DNA of 64,000 nucleotides. Source: Hyphomicrobiales bacterium. GTDB lineage: Bacteria; Pseudomonadota; Alphaproteobacteria; Rhizobiales; Rhizobiaceae. Of this stretch, positions 9,695 to 16,064 are shown in pieces; positions within the stretch are counted from its first letter, which is position 1, and each line of letters opens with the position of its first letter. The stretch spans positions 166,065 through 230,064 of the forward strand of contig UBJR01000013.1 in assembly GCA_900465675.1 (NCBI GenBank), written 5' to 3'. The notes under the pieces are model-generated. The model ran no database searches, was not told the DNA's origin, and saw nothing but the letters and a program-made list of their open reading frames with translations. Position numbers and translations under genes: made by a program.

Positions 9695-9847
9695 GTTCGC
9701 AAAACCGCATGCATATGCCTGCGCATGAGGCCTTCCGGAGCGCGGCGTCTCTATATCACCCGATTTGGTAGAGGCAAAGGAAAAATGAAGGCCCGATGAC
9801 AGCGATCAACCGCCCGGCGAGCGGCAATCCACAGGCCTCTCCTCCAA

Positions 9848-10438
9848 TCAGTAAAGCGGCTCCTCATAGGCTGCCTTCCCATCGACGAGAAGGCTCCTGA
9901 TCTGCGCCGTTCCATCGGCCGAAACACGGGCCGCAACCGAGACCTGACCATCCTGCCGGGCCTCCTCAAGTGGCTTGCCCTCGCCCTCGGGAACATAGTA
10001 GCGCTCGATGCCATACTCGACGCGCATGCTGTCGCCGCCGGCCGGACCATAACTATAGAAAGGCTGGCTTCTGATAACCACACTGCCGCCCTCTTCCGGC
10101 AGCGCAGAGAATGACGATTCGGCGACGTTCCAGAAGCCATCGGCCTGCGGCTTCAACCGCACCCATAGCACCTGTTCGCCGGCGGCCGACGGAAGCCCGC
10201 CCTTGACGCTGCTGACCGGCACGGAGGAGATGTCGTAGTTCAGGACGACATAATCGCCGCGCAGGAAGTCGCGCGGATCGACGGGCGCAGTCTTGAGGAC
10301 GACCTCCGCGCCGCTGCGCAGGATCGCAGCACGGCTCTCTATGATATAGCCGAGTACCGCGGTCTGCAGACCGGCAGCGACAAGCGCCGCCACCATATAA
10401 CGCCTTGCCGGATTGCGGCTCAAGATGATCGCGCTCAT
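9848..10438 (-). CDS. GDYXXLXY-domain membrane protein
   Basis: A 196-aa protein with one N-terminal transmembrane helix (about 12-33) and the family signature FLRGDYVVLNYDIS (about 53-66). Members of this family are almost always encoded with a DUF2157 polytopic protein, as here, where its start overlaps the DUF2157 stop by 4 bp (translational coupling). The bulk of the chain is predicted extracytoplasmic. The function is unknown; a role in a membrane complex with its DUF2157 partner is inferred from the gene pairing. Confidence 0.85.
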   Translation of the reverse strand: MSAIILSRNPARRYMVAALVAAGLQTAVLGYIIESRAAILRSGAEVVLKTAPVDPRDFLRGDYVVLNYDISSVPVSSVKGGLPSAAGEQVLWVRLKPQADGFWNVAESSFSALPEEGGSVVIRSQPFYSYGPAGGDSMRVEYGIERYYVPEGEGKPLEEARQDGQVSVAARVSADGTAQIRSLLVDGKAAYEEPLY

Positions 10439-11538
10439 TGGGCCACCTCCGCCTTTTTTCCACCGAAGCGCCGTTCCAGCCGGATCACCAGCCAGGCGAC
10501 TAGAGCGACGAAGACGCCGGAGAGAAGGAAGAGACTGGATGTGCCAAGGATCGAGCCGACCGTTTCCGATGCGAGATAAAGGACGTCGGCGGCAAACATC
10601 AGATAGGCTAGATAGCGAACGGCGCCGTTATCCCGGCCCTGCAGCGCGATTGCCAATACGGCGATCGCGAGCGTGATAAGGCTGAGAACGACAAGCGCGC
10701 CGCCTTTCTGAAGTTCTATATTGAGCAGCAGTAAACCGACGGTGGCGATCAGGAATGCGTAGAAGGCCGGTGCAGCCCCCGCGGCCTTGATGAAGGCGGA
10801 ATTGCGTAGTGGCGGCAGGCTGACGGCCAGGAACACCGCGAGACCGCAGACCACATACGCTGCGGCCAGCCAGAAATCGTCGTGCAAGGTATAAAGCCAT
10901 GCCAGCCAGCCGACCACCAGGAAGTAGGCAAGGTGGCGTGACCGGCCAGCGTCGGTATAGCGAACCAGCGCAATGAGGACGACGCTCATTGCCAGCGGCG
11001 CCCAGGCGCCGGCACCGACCCAGCGGGTGTCGTAATTGCTGAGATAGACACCAAAGGACGCCCAGGAGAGAAAGCCCGCGATTGCCGTTGCCGGGCCCGA
11101 GCGGAAGAGCGCGGCCGAAATGGCAGCGATGGCGAACCAGAGATACATGACCGTCTGCTCGTCGCCGGACAGATGATACATCTGCCCGATCAGCGATATG
11201 GCCCCGCCGAAGCTGAGGACGCCGACGACAAGCAGCGCATTGCCTGCGGCGATGGCGCCGCGGGCAAACAGCGCGGCAGCGCCGAGATAGGCCATCCAGA
11301 TCACGGCCAGGATCGCGCCGGCGCGCACCAGCCGTGGAATGGCCTCCCAGTTGGACGCGACGAGCAGCAGCAGGGCCGCACCCAGCAGGACAGCGGCCAG
11401 TACCATCAAGACGCGGCCGAGACTGAAGCTCGCCGGACGGCTGTCATATTCCCCGAGCAGCAGTTCGGCAGTCGCCTCGGGGATTAATCCCTTGCCGACC
11501 CACACCGAAAGATCACGCTCCAACCTGCCTCGATACAT
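10435..11538 (-). CDS. DUF2157 polytopic membrane protein
   Basis: A 367-aa integral membrane protein. A soluble N-terminal segment (LERDLSVWVGKGLIPEATAE, about 6-25) matches the DUF2157 start and is followed by about ten hydrophobic segments with short loops. It precedes and overlaps the GDYXXLXY gene, forming a two-gene operon. A perfect CtrA-type box (11649-11663) lies about 110 bp upstream of the start. The function is unknown. Confidence 0.85.
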   Translation of the reverse strand: MYRGRLERDLSVWVGKGLIPEATAELLLGEYDSRPASFSLGRVLMVLAAVLLGAALLLLVASNWEAIPRLVRAGAILAVIWMAYLGAAALFARGAIAAGNALLVVGVLSFGGAISLIGQMYHLSGDEQTVMYLWFAIAAISAALFRSGPATAIAGFLSWASFGVYLSNYDTRWVGAGAWAPLAMSVVLIALVRYTDAGRSRHLAYFLVVGWLAWLYTLHDDFWLAAAYVVCGLAVFLAVSLPPLRNSAFIKAAGAAPAFYAFLIATVGLLLLNIELQKGGALVVLSLITLAIAVLAIALQGRDNGAVRYLAYLMFAADVLYLASETVGSILGTSSLFLLSGVFVALVAWLVIRLERRFGGKKAEVAQ

Positions 11539-11648
11539 ATCAGCCTCCGCCCCCGTGATGGCATCCGCTAGCGTTATCGCCGGTGATCCGGTTAGGCAAT
11601 CCCGCGCTCGAAATGCAAGAAACGCCCTGCATGAACTTGGGGCTCTTC

Positions 11649-11663
11649 TTAACCGACAGTTAA
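11649..11663. promoter_or_regulatory. Perfect CtrA box TTAA-N7-TTAA
   Basis: TTAACCGACAGTTAA at 11649-11663, followed by C, matches the alphaproteobacterial CtrA consensus in both half-sites and spacing. It lies about 110 bp upstream of the leftward DUF2157 gene and about 190 bp upstream of the rightward sRNA, so either could be the target. CtrA binding is inferred. Confidence 0.55.
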
Positions 11664-11842
11664 CGCCAATGTTCTAATATATGGTCATTGTAGAAAGGCA
11701 TGCACGATGCGCATAGCCACTATGAAAATATTGCACTGCAAAATAATCATTAGTCATACTATTTAGATCATCAAGAAGCGCGGGCGTGGCAGCCCGGCCC
11801 GGTTAACCGGAAGCCTGCGGATATGATGTCCGTATAAAGAAT

Positions 11843-11957
11843 TCGGAGATGCGCACTCCTCCTCCCAGCGCACTCCGATAGACTGACAACACTTCTCCTC
11901 CCAGTTGTCAGTCACCTACATGACGCCCACCGGATCCTCCCCCGGTGGGCGTTTTGT
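11843..11957 (+). ncRNA. alpha-r14-like trans-acting sRNA with three anti-SD loops
   Basis: Three consecutive hairpins: stem TCGGAG/TGCGC (11843-11854 with 11868-11878), a perfect 10-bp stem GACTGACAAC (11881-11890 with 11904-11913), and an 11-bp terminator stem (11923-11933 with 11942-11952) followed by TTTTG. All three loops carry a CCTCC-type anti-Shine-Dalgarno core (CTCCTCCTCCC, TCTCCTCCC and TCCTCCC). This architecture matches the rhizobial alpha-r14 family, to which NfeR1 of Sinorhizobium belongs, whose members base-pair with mRNA ribosome sites. The exact 5' end is uncertain; possible -10 elements lie at 11822-11838. The strand is set by the terminal T-run. Confidence 0.8.
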
Positions 11958-11972
11958 TTAACGGGTGGTTAA
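11958..11972. promoter_or_regulatory. Second perfect CtrA box
   Basis: TTAACGGGTGGTTAA at 11958-11972 fits TTAA-N7-TTAA exactly and begins at the end of the sRNA terminator tail. A third TTAA follows at 11977. No gene starts within 400 bp downstream, so its target is unclear. Confidence 0.5.
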
Positions 11973-12391
11973 ACGATTAAATCAGCCGGAATGCATATAT
12001 GCCGCTTGATGTCTGCGGACGGAGCCGGCGGCGCGCGAGAAGCTATAGATACATATCCTGCCGTAAGCCGGAAATGTTGAGCGCTGCTGCGGCGGCGCCT
12101 ACTCCGGGCATCCGGTCTCCCCCTTTGCGCGCTCGAAAAACACTCTCAGCCGCAGCTGGCGCCGGACCACCGGCAATAGGCACGCTGGGGAATATCATTC
12201 TGCCTATTCATTGACCAGAAAGCGGCAAAATCATGCAATTCACGGCGCCAGACCTGCGCAAAGCGCATAGGTGACTTGAAATCTTGTCTCTATTCGTTCT
12301 TTGCGGCGCAGCATATATTCAGCCCATCAAATGAAAGCCAGCGCGGATAGGCTGCAGCTGGCAGATGCGAACACTCGGAAAGGGGATCAAA
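11973..12391. other. Intergenic stretch upstream of the first DUF1127 gene
   Basis: About 420 bp with no convincing gene. A 71-codon frame at 11999-12214 is Arg/Ala-rich, lacks a ribosome site and looks like chance in GC-rich DNA. The last 100 bp hold the DUF1127 promoter region and a good ribosome site (AGGGG at 12381). Confidence 0.5.
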
Positions 12392-12538
12392 ATGAACATT
12401 ACCCGCTCTTTCAACAACTGGCGCAAGTACCGTCAGACCGTTAGCGAACTCGGCCGCATGAGCAACCGCGAATTGCACGACCTCGGCATCGACCGGTCGG
12501 AAATCCATCGCGTCGCTCGCGAGGCAGCTGCCCGCTAA
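12392..12538 (+). CDS. DUF1127 mini-protein A
   Basis: A 48-aa basic protein beginning MNITRSFNNWRKYRQTVSEL, with the DUF1127 pattern W(R)xYRxTxxELxxMSxxxLxDLGIxRxEI. A strong AGGGG ribosome site precedes the ATG by 6-7 nt, and a terminator follows 40 bp after the stop. DUF1127 proteins in Rhodobacter and Agrobacterium are small Arg-rich proteins linked to RNA binding and to regulation of phosphate and carbon metabolism; the role here is by family analogy. It is paralogous to the next gene. Confidence 0.9.
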   Translation: MNITRSFNNWRKYRQTVSELGRMSNRELHDLGIDRSEIHRVAREAAAR

Positions 12539-12579
12539 TTCAGGCGATCAGCGTCCTCCCAAGCTGATCTCCTTCTCAA

Positions 12580-12608
12580 AACGCCCGGTGCTCACGCAAC
12601 GGGCGTTT
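12580..12608 (+). terminator. Terminator of DUF1127 gene A
   Basis: Stem ACGCCCG (12581-12587) with CGGGCGT (12600-12606), 12-nt loop, preceded by A-rich and followed by T-rich sequence. Confidence 0.75.
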
Positions 12609-12833
12609 ACTTTTGCCTGAAATTTACACTTTCGTAAGAGTTGCAGCCAAAAAGGCTTCACTTTTAGCGCTCAAAAAATCACACCTGCGCATTTCGCGGG
12701 CAGATCATTGCACAAACGCATAGCAGATGCCTTTTCTTTGCACTGCACAATATGACAGAGATCCACTATATGAATGTCCAAGCGCAGAGACGGCGATGAC
12801 GCCGGCCGCGAGACACTTCTAAGGATGAAGACA

Positions 12834-12977
12834 ATGAACCCGATCCGCATTGCAAAGAGCTGGATTAGCTACCGCCGTACGCTTAACGAACTCGGCAACC
12901 TGTCCAACCAGACCCTCTCCGATATCGGCATCAGCCGCTACGAGATCCGTAACATTGCATCCCGTTCGTTCCGCTAA
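12834..12977 (+). CDS. DUF1127 mini-protein B
   Basis: A 47-aa protein, MNPIRIAKSWISYRRTLNEL onward, aligning end to end with mini-protein A (YRxTxxELGxxSNxxLxDIGIxRxEIxxIA). The ATG at 12834 has AAGGA 8 nt upstream; an in-frame ATG at 12825 would add three residues. It has its own promoter region and terminator, so the two copies are separately transcribed rather than one operon. The function, presumably RNA-binding regulation, is inferred from the family. Confidence 0.9.
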   Translation: MNPIRIAKSWISYRRTLNELGNLSNQTLSDIGISRYEIRNIASRSFR

Positions 12978-12999
12978 TCAGCGGCGAATGTGATACACC

Positions 13000-13030
13000 C
13001 AAAACGGCGCCGTTAGGCGCCGTTTTCGTT
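13000..13030 (+). terminator. Terminator of DUF1127 gene B
   Basis: AAAACGGCGCC (13001-13011), loop GTTA, GGCGCCGTTTT (13016-13026), then CGTTTT. A textbook rho-independent terminator. Confidence 0.9.
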
Positions 13031-13207
13031 TTCAGGCCTGTTCCCAAGCCGGCAAGTCGCCGGTGCTCACCGTTGAACCGCCGCCCGTTCAAACGAACGC
13101 GGATTCATCAGATTCTTTGTGATTGAGAATTATGCGCGGTTTGCGGTTTGCCTGGCTGCGGACACGCGCATCAGCGCATCGACGTCTGTAACGCCACCGG
13201 CTGGAGA

Positions 13208-13229
13208 AGCCGCGCTGTTTCGCGCGGCC
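13208..13229 (-). terminator. Possible terminator of the luxR-type gene
   Basis: A perfect 7-bp stem GCCGCGC/GCGCGGC with 6-nt loop lies 27 bp past the stop of the leftward regulator; the tail is TTCTCC, so it is a weak intrinsic terminator. Confidence 0.4.
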
Positions 13230-13255
13230 TGCTCATTGATCATATTGACCGGTAA

Positions 13256-14023
13256 TCAGTTCCGCCATCTTCCCGTCGGATTGTTCGCTTCGCTGCTGAA
13301 GAACCGCGAGGCTGCTTCGGTGCGATTGCGCACATTCATCTTCTTGTAGATGTTGCGGACGTGAACCTTGACCGTGTTCTCCGACAGATGGAGTTCATCG
13401 GCAATGATCTTGTTCTGCGTGCCCTTGCAGATCAGATCAAGGATCTGCACCTCGCGCGTCGTCAGGGACGACATATCGCCCTGTCTCAGCCGCATCGCCC
13501 CTGCCCCGGCCACCGCAACGGAGCGTGCTTCGTAAAGCGAGCGCTCGGGCGCCTGGTTGGTCAGGCGGTTCAGCAGTGCCGACGGGAAATGCTCGCCACC
13601 CTTCATCAGAAGATCGACAGCTGCCATGAACACATCGAGCCTTAGATTGAGCGGCAGGACGCCATCGATGACGCGGGCCTCGACGAGCCGGTTGATATAG
13701 GGCTCCATCATGTCGATCGCTTCGACGACGAGACCGATCGATGTCGCGGGGTGATTTTCCCTGACAGTCGCCAGAGCATCGCTGAGCTCCGTTCCGGTAA
13801 TGTGGTAGAAGAGAACCAGCGTGGCATCGTTGGCATCATTCTGCAGCATGGCCTTGGAATAGCCCCTGCTGATGACTTCGCAACTCGGAAACTTCTTCGC
13901 CAGCGCCTCGACGAGGCATTCGGAGAACAAGTCGGCATTCGCAATGACAAGTATTGTGTCCCCGGCGGGACCGAACTTTCGGCTCTGATCGGCATCACCA
14001 GTCTTCGACGCAGTCATGAACAT
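13256..14023 (-). CDS. LuxR/NarL-type regulator with degenerate receiver domain
   Basis: A 255-aa transcription factor. Residues 20-140 resemble a response-regulator receiver (TILVIANADLFSECLVEALA start), but where the phospho-acceptor Asp should follow the third strand the chain reads ATLVLFYH, so phosphorylation is unlikely. The C-terminal LuxR helix-turn-helix is intact (LTTREVQILDLICKGTQNK, then IADELHLSENTVKVHVRNIY). It is divergent from the type I secretion locus across 860 bp, which makes that locus the obvious candidate target. A near-consensus CtrA box (14119-14133) lies about 95 bp upstream. Confidence 0.85.
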   Translation of the reverse strand: MFMTASKTGDADQSRKFGPAGDTILVIANADLFSECLVEALAKKFPSCEVISRGYSKAMLQNDANDATLVLFYHITGTELSDALATVRENHPATSIGLVVEAIDMMEPYINRLVEARVIDGVLPLNLRLDVFMAAVDLLMKGGEHFPSALLNRLTNQAPERSLYEARSVAVAGAGAMRLRQGDMSSLTTREVQILDLICKGTQNKIIADELHLSENTVKVHVRNIYKKMNVRNRTEAASRFFSSEANNPTGRWRN

Positions 14024-14883
14024 TTACGCCTCCCCATAGCGTTACACGTTACAAATGCTTTGAGTGATACTTCCGGGCGGCCCGGACGGGCACCCCTCGT
14101 AATTCCCGTCTTCATTAGTTAGCCATTTCTTAATTATGGTAATACGAAGTTCCATTGAAGGAAATGGCCCAAACGGGTTAGTTTTTGTAAATATACAATG
14201 ACATTTCCTATTGTTCTGGTTGTATCCACCCCATCCTAGATAACTTATGGGGTATATAGTCGGTTATTTTTGGTCCTTTATGGTATTTTCGAACCAATAG
14301 TAGGTGCGTCGTCTTTTTCACTCTTTTGGACAGCGCCAATTAACCGGAATGTTACTTATGCAAGACTTTTGACTTAGAGGTGGAGCGAAACGAAGCGGCC
14401 CAATTGCCCGCAAATGGGGGTGGCTGCATGCGGTTTCATTGCCAGCGAACAGAGGTCATCTTGAAACGCCTTGATCAGTCCGGGCGAGCCACAGTGAGTT
14501 CCAACGCGCTAGCCCGAATTGGTATCTAGGAAGCTCGGTTCTTCTCGGTCAAAGTCGTATTGTCGCTCAATTGCGGCACCGGAAACGCGGAATATCCCCT
14601 CGCGACTGCGATATCTCTGCTTTTCCATTGGGGCAACTCAAACAACTGAAAGCATGAAGTCTTCAATCACATGATTGCGGAGCTAGATCTGTGCGTCCTT
14701 GTACTGAGTTACGCGCAATCCAATACATCAGGTTTGGTCAACAAACCGGAATTGAACCGCAGATGACCAGGTAATGCATACATCTGCATATGAGTAATCA
14801 GTATCGGAGTAAGCGCGAGTAAAATCCCATTTGAGATGAGAGGGATTTCGCACACTGCTCCGAATTCCTTTGGAGGAAGCGAA
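14024..14883. other. Long AT-rich divergent intergenic region
   Basis: 860 bp without a supported gene, clearly richer in A+T than the flanks around 14100-14350. It holds a one-mismatch CtrA box (TTAGCCATTTCTTAA, 14119-14133), an inverted repeat ATACAA/TTGTAT (14193-14225) and a perfect 7-bp inverted repeat ACCCCAT/ATGGGGT (14228-14253). It must contain the promoters of the LuxR gene and of the secretion locus. Nothing recognisable is seen in 14360-14860. Confidence 0.6.
14228..14253. promoter_or_regulatory. Candidate operator: inverted repeat ACCCCAT-N12-ATGGGGT
   Basis: Perfect 7-bp arms at 14228-14234 and 14247-14253 in the divergent region between the LuxR regulator and its putative targets. 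The size suits a dimeric regulator, but there is no second copy to support it. Confidence 0.3.
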
Positions 14884-15924
14884 ATGAGCCAGAATTATCA
14901 GCCGGGCGGCGACACCGAGACCAATAACATCGGTGCGCTTGCAGACGGCTTCCTGGGCAATACCGCAATCAATGATCCGGACACTTCGGATAATTCCACC
15001 GCTTATATTGGCGGCCTCGCTAATGGTGACAATCGTGACAACACGACCAATACCGACAACAGTGATAACAGCGATAACAGCGACAACAGTGATCATAGCG
15101 ACAACAGCTCGGATATCACCGTCGATGCGACGCTCGACCTGCTGAACGGCAACAATCGCGACAACAGCTACGATTGGGACTACGACAGCAAGACCACGAA
15201 TACGACGACCAATACTAACATCAACGACGCTGATACCAATGTGAAGTCGGACTATGACTGGAGCTACGACAGCAAGTCGTACAGCGACAACGATATCAAC
15301 ACGAAGACCGACACCGACATCAAGACGGTCACCGATACCGACGTCAAGACAACCACGACATCGGACAGCTTCAATACGGCTGACAGCTTCAACAAGACCG
15401 ACAACGACACGACGAACACTGCCGACAGCTTCAACAAGACCGATACCGACTTCGCGACCATTCACGACGTCAAGGACTTCGATAATCTTGGAGTGGCCGG
15501 CAACGACGTCAACTTCAATCTCGGCGACAACTTCTCCTTTACGCTCGATATCGACAACATCCTGAACGGTGCCTTCAACAACGGCAACGCCTTCAGTGCC
15601 ATCCAGGCAAACCACCTGGCGGACCAGGACACGTCCTGGGGCATGAAGATGGATGCTTCCAACGCCGACAACAAACTGTCGGTGGATGGCGGTAACGCAC
15701 ATGGTGCTGACGGTATGGACCTCAGCCATCATGGCGGCTGGACCGGCGGCGCAGGCGACGACGTCAACGGTTCGAGCGTTGCGGACGCATCTGCGATCCT
15801 TGCGAATTCGGGTATCCACATGGAACTCGTGCAGGGCGCGAATATGCTCAGCAACACGTTCGATGCGATCGGACATGACTCGCATACCACGGGCCAGGAC
15901 TCGCACGACGGCGGTGCCGCGTAA
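14884..15924 (+). CDS. Asp/Asn/Thr-rich repetitive protein, putative type I secretion cargo
   Basis: A 346-aa, strongly acidic protein with no cysteine and very few Arg residues. Residues about 55-75 are a run of DNS triplets encoded by 9-nt repeats (15055-15108); residues about 100-200 hold repeats such as TDTDIK/TDTDVK and a twice-repeated TADSFNKTD unit; the C-terminal part (about 210-346) is Gly/Asp/His-rich. It has no N-terminal signal peptide. Composition and position at the head of an operon with an ABC exporter and HlyD adaptor point to an exported, probably Ca2+-binding surface protein. The ATG at 14884 follows a strong GGAGGA site; an earlier in-frame ATG (14836) has none. No known domain is recognised. 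Confidence 0.85.
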   Translation: MSQNYQPGGDTETNNIGALADGFLGNTAINDPDTSDNSTAYIGGLANGDNRDNTTNTDNSDNSDNSDNSDHSDNSSDITVDATLDLLNGNNRDNSYDWDYDSKTTNTTTNTNINDADTNVKSDYDWSYDSKSYSDNDINTKTDTDIKTVTDTDVKTTTTSDSFNTADSFNKTDNDTTNTADSFNKTDTDFATIHDVKDFDNLGVAGNDVNFNLGDNFSFTLDIDNILNGAFNNGNAFSAIQANHLADQDTSWGMKMDASNADNKLSVDGGNAHGADGMDLSHHGGWTGGAGDDVNGSSVADASAILANSGIHMELVQGANMLSNTFDAIGHDSHTTGQDSHDGGAA

Positions 15925-15947
15925 CCTCAAGCAACGTCCAAGACCTG

Positions 15948-15976
15948 CTGCACCGGCGTTCGCGCCGGTGCAGTTT
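15948..15976 (+). terminator. Intercistronic 11-bp hairpin with TTCG tetraloop
   Basis: CTGCACCGGCG (15948-15958), loop TTCG, CGCCGGTGCAG (15963-15973), then TTT. It lies between the two cargo genes. It is either a partial terminator or an mRNA-stabilising element that would raise the first gene's output over the rest of the operon. Confidence 0.7.
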
Positions 15977-16064
15977 GGCGGCTTGAAACGCAGCACACGA
16001 GAGTATCCAAGGGCGGATATGCTGCAGATCAGGCCGGACACCGTGTCAAACGGGAGGGGCCATC

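Noticed and set aside
11999..12214. 71-codon plus-strand frame after the sRNA
   Set aside because: Arg/Ser/Ala-rich, no ribosome site; the nearby CtrA box does not make it a gene.
15055..15108. Short-period DNA repeat that might be a CRISPR or satellite
   Set aside because: It is an in-frame 9-nt coding repeat (Asp-Asn-Ser); no spacers and no cas genes.
14728..16041. 437-codon Val/Ile-rich frame antisense to the first cargo gene
   Set aside because: The Val/Ile runs are simply the complement of Asn/Asp codons (GAC, AAC) in the repeats.
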